Assembly (NCBI GenBank): GCA_015061165.1
Contig: SUXC01000005.1
Coordinates: forward strand, 1 to 64,000
Reading direction: 5' to 3'
From: Bacteroidales bacterium
GTDB taxonomy: Bacteria > Bacteroidota > Bacteroidia > Bacteroidales > Paludibacteraceae
Length of the DNA: 64,000 nucleotides
In this document: positions 51,166-60,112 of the stretch, in pieces
Layout of the letters: every line of letters starts with the position of its first letter
How positions within the stretch are numbered: position 1 is the stretch's first letter
Position numbers and translations under genes: made by a program
Notes under the pieces: model-generated
Told to the model about the DNA's origin: nothing
Databases searched by the model: none
Seen by the model: the letters and a program-made list of their open reading frames with translations, nothing else

Positions 51166-54100
51166 ATGAAAAAAATCTTTACTTTTATCACGATGCTCTG
51201 CGTTTGTGTATCAATGACTGCAGACATTCGTGTCCTCAGCGACACTCGCATTGGCGAAGGCTATTCTCCTCGTTTTGTGGATGCAGAGACTATTACGTAT
51301 CTTGCGTATAGCAATGCCGATTATCGCACAGTCGTTGATAACAACGCTGCACTTCGCGTGGACAATGAGAATCTTGAACTCAATCTCTATCGCAATGGCG
51401 AAAAGGTTGTGCTAAAACCTCATGGTGATGCCAATTATATTTGGGTGTCATTATCGCCTGATCAGACTAAGATTCTCTTCAACACCAAGTATGGTACAGC
51501 TATCTGCGATCTCAATGGTCAAGAAATCATCAACTTGGGTCAGGATTTCAATGCCCCTGTATGGTATGGCAACGACTATGTAGTGGGTATGGATGATAAC
51601 CATGATGGTTATTTCAATGTAGAGTCTTCTATTATGATGGCTTCTGTTGATGGTACCACTGTTCAACGCTTGACCAATCCAAAGGGAATGGGTATGTATC
51701 CTAATGTGGACGCTCGTTCTGGTCGCATTGTCTATGCTACTGAGAATGGTGAAATTCGCTTGCTTCAACTCAATCTTACGGAGGAGCCTATCCGCAAGCA
51801 TACCCCTCGTTTGGTAAAGGACATAGATGGCACTTTGCTCAATAAGATGCAACGTCAAGCGAAACGCGCTACTTCTACTAACCCTGCGGACTATAAGATT
51901 TATATCAACCCTGGTCATGGTGGCTATGATTCTGATGACCGTCTCATGTATCTCTATCCTATTTTTATCGATGGCAATGTGGTCAATGAGGCGGATGGAT
52001 ATACTCGTGAGCAGAGTTTCTGGGAGAGCGTATCTAACTTGGATAAGGGATTGCGCCTTGATACCATGCTTCGTGATCTTGGTTTCCAAACCAAGATGTC
52101 TCGTATTACTAACACTACCGCTGATGACCGTAGTCTGTCGGGTATTTCGAGAGAGGCAAGTGATTGGAATGCAGACTTTATGCTTTCTATCCACTCCAAT
52201 GCAGGTAATCCTTCCAACTATATCTTGCAACTACACTCTGGTATTACCCCCGGTGACCCATACGGTTTGAATGGCTATCCAGAGAAAGTCCCAGAGGAGA
52301 TTTGCAATGAAGCACGCACAATCACTACATTGATGGGGCAAAACCAGTATTCTAACCAAGTGAGCTGCTGGTCCCGCGAGCCTATGATTGCTGGTGATAA
52401 GACTTTTGCTCGTACTATTATGGGCTGGAGCAATGGCTATGGAGTAATGCGTAATTTGAAGGTGCCAGGTACTATCTCCGAGGGTATGATGCACGATTAC
52501 TTGCCCGAGACCTACCGTCTGATGAATATTGATTACAAGCGTCAAGAGTCCTTCCAATTTGCAAAGACTTTTTATGATCACTTCTGTGATGGCGAATTGC
52601 CATACGGTGCCATCGGTGGTAAGATACACGATGTATATCAAAAGCAAACATTCCCTGACTATAAGCCTCGCAAGAATACCCGCGATGTCTTCCGTCCTAT
52701 CAACCGTGGTATAGTAGAACTTTGGCAAGGCGACCAGCTCCTTGATACATACGTTACCGATACCCTTTACAATGGTGTGTACTATTTTTGGAATCTTCAA
52801 CCAGGCACTTATACAGTGAAGGCAAAACCAGAGGGCTACTATCCACAGGAGCAAACCCTTGAGGTAAAGAATAATGAGATCTCGTATGGTATCTTCGCTC
52901 TCTCTATGGCACGCCAAACACCTCCAGAGGTAACGAACTATAGTCCTAAGGTGGAGATTACGGATAGTGTACTTGTTTCTACACAGGTTACTATTTCATT
53001 CAACTGGGATATGAATGAGGAAGCTACTGCTGCTGCGTTGGAAATCTCGCCTGCGGTGGAGGGTACAGTCACGTTTGAAGATGATAGCCACACCATGCGT
53101 TTCACGCCTGCAACCCGATTCGAACCAGGTGTTGAATATATTGTTACTATTGGTACTGGTGCTTGTCACCCTGATACTACATACGAAAATCACTTGCAAG
53201 AGCCATTCTCCTTCAAGTTCCGCACACAGAATCGTGGTTCTGTTCGCCTGATTCAAACCTATCCTACGGATGGTGCTACGGAGGTTCCTGTTACTCCTGC
53301 TTTCATTGCTATTTTTGATGCCAAATTGGCTAACGCTTCTAATAAGTGCTTCAAGGTATATGATGCTGAGGGCAATGATATCAGCCCAGTCGCTCGTAAT
53401 GTCAAATTGAACGGCGTCGCTCCAGCACCTTATGGCTCTGCTAAATTTGAGTTAAAAGCAGGTGCATTGCAGCCTAATTCCACTTATACTTTTGTTTTGC
53501 AACCAGAAGTAAAGGATGTAAATGGTGTATTGCTTAACGACCCTGTTACAATCACATTTACCACAGGCAATGAAATTGAGCCAGAAATAGCTATTTATGA
53601 CAATTTAGATTCGTTGTTCTTTGAAGGCGACAAGGAAAACTCTGTAGGTGTAACCTCTGTTTCTACATTGCGTAATACGGCTTCTAAGTACGAGGGATTG
53701 GCTTCCAATAAACTGACTTACACATTTGCTGAGTTGAACGGTGAGGCTATTTATATTGCAGACAATGTCTCTTCCATCAAGGGAAATAGCAAGTCTGTGT
53801 TAGGTATGCATTTGTTCTCTGATTATTCGTTCAACACGTTGTATGCTAAATGGGCTGTTGAGGGTGATATTCAATATACCAAGATTTGTGATCTGGATTA
53901 TGCAGGTTGGTTGTATCAAGAAGCCGACATGTCCACCTTGCCAGAGGGAGTTGACTATCAATTTATGGGCTTCCGATTAGTTCGCCAAAGTTCATTCTTA
54001 TCTCAGAAAGGTGAGATTAGTGTAGATGCTTTGCGTGTTCAGTTCGAGCCTTCAACTCCTACCGCAGTAGAGGATATCATGCTGCCATCTGCCGAAGGCA

Positions 54101-54177
54101 AGATTATTGAGGGTGGCTATCTCTACATTCTGCTCAACGGCAAACGTTACAATGCCCAAGGTGCTGTGGTAAAATAG
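51166..54177 (+). CDS. N-acetylmuramoyl-L-alanine amidase (Amidase_3) with N-terminal TolB-like propeller, Ig-like domains and C-terminal tail
   Basis: IYINPGHGGYDSDDR, ADFMLSIHSNAG, SEGMMHDY; TolB-like N-terminus (ILFNTKYGTAICDLNGQEI); tail IIEGGYLYILLNGKRYNAQGAVVK. Confidence 0.87.
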   Translation: MKKIFTFITMLCVCVSMTADIRVLSDTRIGEGYSPRFVDAETITYLAYSNADYRTVVDNNAALRVDNENLELNLYRNGEKVVLKPHGDANYIWVSLSPDQTKILFNTKYGTAICDLNGQEIINLGQDFNAPVWYGNDYVVGMDDNHDGYFNVESSIMMASVDGTTVQRLTNPKGMGMYPNVDARSGRIVYATENGEIRLLQLNLTEEPIRKHTPRLVKDIDGTLLNKMQRQAKRATSTNPADYKIYINPGHGGYDSDDRLMYLYPIFIDGNVVNEADGYTREQSFWESVSNLDKGLRLDTMLRDLGFQTKMSRITNTTADDRSLSGISREASDWNADFMLSIHSNAGNPSNYILQLHSGITPGDPYGLNGYPEKVPEEICNEARTITTLMGQNQYSNQVSCWSREPMIAGDKTFARTIMGWSNGYGVMRNLKVPGTISEGMMHDYLPETYRLMNIDYKRQESFQFAKTFYDHFCDGELPYGAIGGKIHDVYQKQTFPDYKPRKNTRDVFRPINRGIVELWQGDQLLDTYVTDTLYNGVYYFWNLQPGTYTVKAKPEGYYPQEQTLEVKNNEISYGIFALSMARQTPPEVTNYSPKVEITDSVLVSTQVTISFNWDMNEEATAAALEISPAVEGTVTFEDDSHTMRFTPATRFEPGVEYIVTIGTGACHPDTTYENHLQEPFSFKFRTQNRGSVRLIQTYPTDGATEVPVTPAFIAIFDAKLANASNKCFKVYDAEGNDISPVARNVKLNGVAPAPYGSAKFELKAGALQPNSTYTFVLQPEVKDVNGVLLNDPVTITFTTGNEIEPEIAIYDNLDSLFFEGDKENSVGVTSVSTLRNTASKYEGLASNKLTYTFAELNGEAIYIADNVSSIKGNSKSVLGMHLFSDYSFNTLYAKWAVEGDIQYTKICDLDYAGWLYQEADMSTLPEGVDYQFMGFRLVRQSSFLSQKGEISVDALRVQFEPSTPTAVEDIMLPSAEGKIIEGGYLYILLNGKRYNAQGAVVK

Positions 54178-54223
54178 TTTATAGTATAGTTTATGGTTTA
54201 TAGTTTAAAGTTTATGGTTTAAA
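54177..54223. repeat. Heptameric degenerate array (GTTTANR)n
   Basis: GTTTATA...GTTTATG GTTTATA GTTTAAA GTTTATG GTTTAAA. Confidence 0.88.
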
Positions 54224-54276
54224 GGCTCGTAATAGCGGCTTGCCGCATCTTTCCTGCCTTTACACTTTCCTGCCTT

Positions 54277-54367
54277 TACACTTTACACCCTACACTTTAC
54301 ACTCTACACTTTACACCTTACACTTTACACCCTACACTCTACACTTTACACCCTACACCTTACACCA
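54277..54367. repeat. Heptameric degenerate array (TACACNN)13
   Basis: Thirteen consecutive heptamers: TACACTT, TACACCC, TACACTT, TACACTC, TACACTT, TACACCT, TACACTT, TACACCC, TACACTC, TACACTT, TACACCC, TACACCT, TACACCA. Confidence 0.95.
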
Positions 54368-54370
54368 TTC

Positions 54371-54396
54371 AACGGCTGCGACTTATCGCAGCCGTT
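54371..54396 (+). terminator. Perfect 11-bp hairpin, terminator-like
   Basis: AACGGCTGCGA-CTTA-TCGCAGCCGTT. Confidence 0.75.
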
Positions 54397-54586
54397 GTTC
54401 TTCCTGCTTCCAGCCTCTAACCTCTGTCATTCAACCGATTCTTGCTTCCTGATTCTCGATAAATAACAGATTATCAGCGAATTACCATCCTTATGTCTCT
54501 GAGTACACCAAAAAAGTGTCAATTCTTAAGATTTTTTGACAAAATATTGGAAAATGACCCTTTTTTGCAAAAAAAGCACAGAATCT

Positions 54587-54617
54587 TTTGTATATTCAAA
54601 AAAAAGTAGTACCTTTG
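54587..54617 (+). promoter_or_regulatory. Bacteroidetes promoter for the structured leader / 55029 gene
   Basis: TTTG-N19-TACCTTTGC. Confidence 0.72.
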
Positions 54618-54766
54618 CACCCGAATCTGCGCTGGAGGGAAGTGTCTCTCGAAAAAAAGGGGTGGATTTAGACATATTGAAATAGCGTTTATTGGCGCTT
54701 TGTGTTTTGTAGTTCGAAACTTCGCAACTTTTGAAACCTAATAGAGACCAAAGTAACAGTAGATGC

Positions 54767-54910
54767 CTATGGGTATGACTCATAGTACAATACACCGTTC
54801 TGGGTGTACTGTATCGTCATATCAGCGTAGGTTTCCTGTTGTTTATTTATTAGGTGGGCAATGCGAAGGCCTCGAACTGCGAATAGGCAACTCGAGGTCT
54901 GCGCTTTGTT
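54767..54910 (+). ncRNA. Candidate structured leader RNA or small RNA
   Basis: Three hairpins: CTATG/CATAG; GTACA-a-TACACC/GGTGTA-c-TGTAT; and a 19-position stem (54857-54875 with 54892-54910, 17 pairs including G-U). Sits between a promoter and the 55029 start. Confidence 0.6.
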
Positions 54911-55028
54911 ATGTAGTATATCGTTTCTTTTTGATTCGTTTATTTTTCAGACAAAGTTCAGGTGGAGAGAGTGGTAAGTTATTGAATTAAAGTTTGTTTG
55001 ATATAGATAAATGAATTAAAAAAAAGAA

Positions 55029-56117
55029 ATGAAAAAAAACGTAAATGTATTTATTGCCGTTTTATTGGTGGCGGTATTGTGTGGCGGAGTAATTTGGTTA
55101 CAGACGGCGGATGAAGAGAAGTTAGGTTGGAATATCCACGACAGTTATGGTGACACACCATCTTATTCTGATGGTGCTGCCTATACGAATGCTACGTTTG
55201 CTGGACCGTCCGCAGGTGAGGGTGGGGTAATGCCTTTATCCTCCTCATCTGCACTTCGCGCGCGTACCTCTTATTCATACGCGGGCGCGTATAGTGGCGC
55301 ATCCTCTTCGCCTAATAGCCTAATAGCCTCATCGCCCCTAAGCTCTGCGCCTTCAGGCGCAGGCTTGTACACCACTTCCAGCAAGACCTTCAATAGTTAC
55401 GGTGGCGGTGGCAATGGTGGTGCTGCTATGGGTGGTGCTATGCGTGGTAGTTCCTCGCCTAATAGCCTTATCGCCTCATCGCCTATCACCTCTATCTCCC
55501 CTATCGCCTACAGCACAGCCCGCCGTGGTGAGATGGTTGGTGGCGCAGCTGTAAACCCCGCGATGATGGCAGCCGAGAATCCAATGGTTGCTATGGCGAA
55601 TGCTGCTAATGCTGCCAATGCAGGTATGAACACATCGTTCTATGGAGGCATGTATGCTACAGCAGATTATTCTTCTGCCGATTACGGTCAATATTCAGGT
55701 ATGTTTGGTGGTGGCAGCCGCATGGGCGTCCGCGGAAGACAGAACTCGCCAATTCTCAATGATCCATGGTGGAGATGGTTTGATACATGGATTGAAACCT
55801 ATGGTGGTGGTTATTTTGATGCAGATGCCAATGGTTACACTTTCAATGGTACCACTCTTAGAGAAGTATATAATGCATTCCTCGCTGATTATTGGAACTC
55901 AGGTATGGGTGATGCGCCATCTTTTGAGGACTGGTTGGATTGGTATCAAGCGGCTATGGCTGAAAATGGATACTATGATTATGGTGATCATCGTTATTTT
56001 TGGGCACCCGTTGGCGACATTCTCCCATTGTTGTTGATTGCTTTGCTGTATCTGCTATTCGTTGCTATTAAATCTAAGTCATTAAAATCGTTATTGAAGA
56101 CTGAGCGCAGCGAATAA
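55029..56117 (+). CDS. Low-complexity membrane protein with N- and C-terminal TM helices
   Basis: MKKNVNVFIAVLLVAVLCGGVIW...; duplicated SSSPNSLIASSP; C-terminal ILPLLLIALLYLLFVAIKSK. Confidence 0.75.
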   Translation: MKKNVNVFIAVLLVAVLCGGVIWLQTADEEKLGWNIHDSYGDTPSYSDGAAYTNATFAGPSAGEGGVMPLSSSSALRARTSYSYAGAYSGASSSPNSLIASSPLSSAPSGAGLYTTSSKTFNSYGGGGNGGAAMGGAMRGSSSPNSLIASSPITSISPIAYSTARRGEMVGGAAVNPAMMAAENPMVAMANAANAANAGMNTSFYGGMYATADYSSADYGQYSGMFGGGSRMGVRGRQNSPILNDPWWRWFDTWIETYGGGYFDADANGYTFNGTTLREVYNAFLADYWNSGMGDAPSFEDWLDWYQAAMAENGYYDYGDHRYFWAPVGDILPLLLIALLYLLFVAIKSKSLKSLLKTERSE

Positions 56118-56188
56118 CCCCTGCCTTTACACTTTACACCTTACACTTTACACCCTAAAAATAAGAAAACTAAAAAAAACAAACAGAT

Positions 56189-58444
56189 ATGAAAAAACTT
56201 TTCTCCACACTCTTTGTAGTGTTGTTCGCCACTTCGATGATGGCGCAAACGGGTCTCACATGCGAGGACCCTATTCCCGTAGATAAGAGTTATACGGGTC
56301 AAGTAAATGCTGGTGATGAGTTATGGTACACGGCTTTTACTTATGATTTGCCAATGCACGTATATTTCTCACCCGATGTAGATAATAGCACATGGGGACC
56401 AGAGGTGCAAATCGATTTCACTTGTGATTATGGAGATTATAGTCACGATCACAAATTGGATAGTGTAATCAATATATTGAAAATGTTGGGTTTGAGTTTG
56501 CCTGTGGAGTTTATGTGTGATAAGGTGGTCCGCGATGGAAAGGTAGAGTGGGATTTGTCTATTGATGAGCGTTATCGTGACCAGTTGACTGAGTATGGAT
56601 TGACACACAATGTGCAAGCATTTGTTAAAGTATATTTTCCTGATGGTGGTAAAATTAGTTTAACTCCTGATCCAACTTTCCAAGATTGTATGGAGAATGG
56701 TCATTATGCTAAGCTGAGCGACACGATTGATATTGCAGCTAATGATTCCAATAAGATGATTATCTTGCCTTATTCCGAGTGGAAGGATGAGGATGTTCGT
56801 TTTGTATGGGTAGGTGAGAAACCAGCTCGTGTATGGGTAGCGGAAGATGAATGTGCATTCACACCTGTAGATGCCAGTGTATTTGTGAAAGCGAAATACG
56901 ATTTGGATGCAAATACGAATAAGGTATTAACCCCAGCCGATATGCAAGCAGCTATTGATAACTGGATTGGTGCGGGCATCTTCTATGGTAAGGTTCTTTC
57001 AGATGCTCCAGGTAAATTGGTGATTGAGCGTATTCCTTTGGGTGCTATTCAAGGCGATGCTATTTTGCTCAAACATGGTGAATCTGTACAGCTGCAGGCT
57101 AATGATGAGCGTGTGTTCTGTTTCCCTAAAACATGGAAATCCACCGAGTTCTTGGCAAATACGCAATACTTGATGGCGATGCATGTGTCTAATACACCAG
57201 AGTTTGAGCTTGGTGATGCGAATGTGATTTCTAAATACGCATTCAGTAAGGATGGTAACAAGCGTCAATTACAACTCTCAAAGGGTGATATTTCTAACTT
57301 AGGTACTTCTGCTACAGATGATTATTTGTATGTACGTTTCGTTTGCAATCAATCGACTCAATTAATTCCTTCATTGTGGAATGTAGAATCATGCGTGGCA
57401 AATACCATATTAATTCAGTCGGGAGAGGTATTTACAAATACTGATAAGAATGCAAACTATCGTATGGATTATAATGACTGGGTTGGTTATGACTTTAATA
57501 TAAAATGGACGGAAAAAGGTGTTCTTGCAACGCACTTCTCTGCTATCTGTGATTTTGTTTTAACTGATCCTGTTAAGTTAGAGGTGGTTTCTGTTCCTTC
57601 AAAGGGTTCAAAGGATGTTTCTCAAAGTGAATTGGATTCTTGGGCAACTTCTTTGGCTGAGGAAGGGTTTGTGTATATTCGATTCGAGTCTAGTCGTGCA
57701 GGTAACATTACCTTCACCTCTGCTAAACCAGCAGAAACTGACCCAGAAGGTCCAGTACTTGACCCCATTTACGACACCATAACCGCCGCTATCTGCTTCG
57801 GCGAGACCTACGAATGGAACGGTCAAACCTATTCCGAGACAGGCAAATATACCTATACTACTGTAGCTGCTAATGGTGCAGATAGTATCGTAACCCTTGA
57901 CCTCACCGTTCATCCACAAACAGAGGCTACTACAGAGAAGGTGGAAATCCCATTCGGTGAGACCTACGAGTGGAACGGCACTGTTTATACTGAGTCTGGC
58001 GAATATACCATTACTCTCCAAGATGAGAACGGTTGCGATTACCAAGCAACTCTTATCCTCACGGTATTGCCAGAGGAGAAACCTGTGAGCCCATGTGTAG
58101 CAGCGAGCACATTGCTTGAGCCTGTAGCACAATTGACTTTGAACCTCAGCGATGCGTTTGATATTTATCGCATTGATTATCAAGCGTGGTTGGCAAGTGG
58201 TGTGAACCTCGTTTGGACAGGTAAAGGTGCATTGCATACTTTCGTGGCTAAGGATTGCGAGTTCGCCGTGGCTATATATCATAAGGATGTAGTGAATTAT
58301 ACAGAGGTACCTGCTGAGGGCAATGTGATTTTGAATAAGGCTATTTTGGCTCCTTTGGCTCAGTATGTAGATGCGGACGGCTATTTGTATGTCCGTTTCT
58401 TGACCGAGTTGGAAGGCCAATTGACCACAGCGTTGGCAGAGTAA
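56189..58444 (+). CDS. Secreted multidomain protein with gliding/T9SS-associated-type repeats
   Basis: Signal MKKLFSTLFVVLFATSMMAQ; repeats ICFGETYEWNGQTYSETGKYTYTTVAANGADSIVTLDLTV and IPFGETYEWNGTVYTESGEYTITLQDENGCDYQATLILTV. Confidence 0.8.
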   Translation: MKKLFSTLFVVLFATSMMAQTGLTCEDPIPVDKSYTGQVNAGDELWYTAFTYDLPMHVYFSPDVDNSTWGPEVQIDFTCDYGDYSHDHKLDSVINILKMLGLSLPVEFMCDKVVRDGKVEWDLSIDERYRDQLTEYGLTHNVQAFVKVYFPDGGKISLTPDPTFQDCMENGHYAKLSDTIDIAANDSNKMIILPYSEWKDEDVRFVWVGEKPARVWVAEDECAFTPVDASVFVKAKYDLDANTNKVLTPADMQAAIDNWIGAGIFYGKVLSDAPGKLVIERIPLGAIQGDAILLKHGESVQLQANDERVFCFPKTWKSTEFLANTQYLMAMHVSNTPEFELGDANVISKYAFSKDGNKRQLQLSKGDISNLGTSATDDYLYVRFVCNQSTQLIPSLWNVESCVANTILIQSGEVFTNTDKNANYRMDYNDWVGYDFNIKWTEKGVLATHFSAICDFVLTDPVKLEVVSVPSKGSKDVSQSELDSWATSLAEEGFVYIRFESSRAGNITFTSAKPAETDPEGPVLDPIYDTITAAICFGETYEWNGQTYSETGKYTYTTVAANGADSIVTLDLTVHPQTEATTEKVEIPFGETYEWNGTVYTESGEYTITLQDENGCDYQATLILTVLPEEKPVSPCVAASTLLEPVAQLTLNLSDAFDIYRIDYQAWLASGVNLVWTGKGALHTFVAKDCEFAVAIYHKDVVNYTEVPAEGNVILNKAILAPLAQYVDADGYLYVRFLTELEGQLTTALAE

Positions 58445-58452
58445 AAAACACC

Positions 58453-58487
58453 CTCTTCCCCCTCTCCAAATGGAGGGGGGAAGGGTG
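58453..58487. terminator. C/G-rich imperfect hairpin (terminator or dispersed palindrome)
   Basis: CTCTTCCCCCTCTCCA-AA-TGGAGGGGGGAAGGG just after the 56189 CDS. Confidence 0.6.
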
Positions 58488-58757
58488 AAATGTTAGCGAT
58501 GAGGCTCCCTGCCTTTTGCTTCTAACCTCTCGCCTTTCGCCTCTCGGAAATCCCTGAGCGCCCAATGTGTTGTTTTGGGCGCAAAGTTGTTGAAACAAAG
58601 TTGTTTATGTTGTTGCAGACAAAAACCAGTTAATTGATTTTAATTGTCAATTAAGTTGTCTAAGTTGTCTGATGACAAAACAATAGCGCATACGCGCACA
58701 AGCGACCTTTGTAATCATGTACGCCTATGGCTTGCCTCTTGCTTGCCCTTCATCTCC

Positions 58758-58851
58758 ATTGGAACCTCATTGGAACCTGATTGGAATCTGATTGGAACCT
58801 CACCATAGGATAAGCAAGAGATAAGCATGGGATAAGTATGGGATGGGTGTT
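58758..58851. repeat. Two adjacent 11-nt arrays
   Basis: ATTGGAACCTC/ATTGGAACCTG/ATTGGAATCTG/ATTGGAACCTC, then GGATAAGCAAG/AGATAAGCATG/GGATAAGTATG. Confidence 0.9.
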
Positions 58852-58868
58852 CTTTCTATGTCCATTAT

Positions 58869-59110
58869 CCCGAATGTTATTCGGGTAATTCCATAGAGAA
58901 TTATCCCCCCCACACCTCCATAGGTTTAGTGCTCGGCGTTAGTTCGCCGAGTCTCCGCATTCGGTGGTACCCTTGGCATGCATGCCGAGTAAACGTAGTA
59001 ACTACCCGCCCTCGGGCGACAACATAAAAACAGTTTAGAGCGAAGCGATAAAAGCTCCGTGCCTTTAACCTCTCGCCTCTCACCTTTAACCTAAATAGCA
59101 GCTCTGCTGC
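58869..59110. repeat. String of distinct short palindromes
   Basis: CCCGAAT-gtt-ATTCGGG; TAATTC-catag-GAATTA; CTCGGCG-ttagtt-CGCCGAG; GGCATGCATGCC; CGCCCTCGGGCG; GCAGC-tct-GCTGC. Confidence 0.8.
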
Positions 59111-59211
59111 CTCCAACGTGAGCGCAGCGAGCAAAAAAGCGACCTTTGAAATATTGTATTTTGTAGAGTATAGAGATATATCATTTTTTGTGGTATATTT
59201 TTGCTCAAATA

Positions 59212-59243
59212 TTTGCATAAGTCAATAATTTTTAGTACCTTTG
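59212..59243 (+). promoter_or_regulatory. Bacteroidetes promoter for the BRO-family gene
   Basis: TTTG-N20-TACCTTTGCAG. Confidence 0.75.
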
Positions 59244-59263
59244 CAGCATAAATAGACAAATCT

Positions 59264-60112
59264 ATGGAGCAAAGCGAAATCAAATTATTCGAAGGGCAAA
59301 ACATCCGTTACGTATGGGACGAGGAGAAAGAACAATACTTCTTTTCCGTGGTAGATGTCATCCAAGTACTGACAGAGAGTGCCATTCCTCGTCGCTATTG
59401 GAGCGATCTTAAACGTAAGTTGGCAGCAGAAGGGAGTGAGTTGTACGAAAAAATCGTACAACTGAAATTACCCTCTTCTGATGGTAAAAAATATCTCACC
59501 GATGTGGCTACTACGGAGCAGTTGTTGCGCCTTATTCAGTCGGTGCCGAGCAAGAAAGCTGAGCCATTCAAGTTGTGGCTGGCTGAGGTAGGTCGCCTGC
59601 GCTTGGAGCAGTTGCAAGACCCCGAGCAAAGCATTGAGCAGGCTATTCGTGACTACCGTCGATTGGGGTACTCTGAGGCATGGATCAACCAGCGTATCAA
59701 GACAATTGAGGTGCGCAAGGCTTTGACTGATGAATGGAAACGTGGCGGTATGCAAGAGGAGCGTGATTATGCAGCGCTGACAGATATTATCTCCAAGGCG
59801 TGGAGTGGCATGACTACCCGCGAGTATAAACGACACAAGGGGTTACGCAAGGAGAACTTGCGTGATAATATGACCAATGTGGAGTTGATGCTCAATGGTT
59901 TGGCAGAGGCAGCAGCTACAGAGTTGAGTCAGCGTGAGAATCCGCAGGGTTTTCGTGAGAATGCCGAGATTGCGCATAGAGGAGGGAATGTCGCTCATGT
60001 GGCTCGTGAGCAACTGGAGCACGAGTTGGGAACGACGGTTATTTCCAATAAGCGCGCATTGCATTTCACTACCCCGCCTGATGAATTGCCATTAGTGACG
60101 GAAGAAGAGTAA
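59264..60112 (+). CDS. BRO-N / DinD-like protein
   Basis: IRYVWDEEKEQYFFSVVDVIQVLTES...YWSDLKRKL; C-terminal NAEIAHRGGNVAHVAREQLEHELGTTVISNKRAL resembles DinD. Confidence 0.85.
   Translation: MEQSEIKLFEGQNIRYVWDEEKEQYFFSVVDVIQVLTESAIPRRYWSDLKRKLAAEGSELYEKIVQLKLPSSDGKKYLTDVATTEQLLRLIQSVPSKKAEPFKLWLAEVGRLRLEQLQDPEQSIEQAIRDYRRLGYSEAWINQRIKTIEVRKALTDEWKRGGMQEERDYAALTDIISKAWSGMTTREYKRHKGLRKENLRDNMTNVELMLNGLAEAAATELSQRENPQGFRENAEIAHRGGNVAHVAREQLEHELGTTVISNKRALHFTTPPDELPLVTEEE

Noticed and set aside
54240-54452. 70-aa ORF (YTLHFTPYTLH...)
   Set aside because: Pure translation of the (TACACNN)13 array plus the terminator hairpin; not a credible protein.
54763-54990. 75-aa ORF MPMGMTHSTIHRSGC...
   Set aside because: Coincides with the strongly paired leader RNA and has no independent coding evidence.
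57608-58420. 270-aa minus-strand ORF
   Set aside because: Antisense to the repeat-containing secreted protein; shadow ORF.
58901-59218. 105-aa minus-strand ORF
   Set aside because: Runs through the palindrome chain and the heptamer array; upstream of and opposite to the BRO gene promoter.
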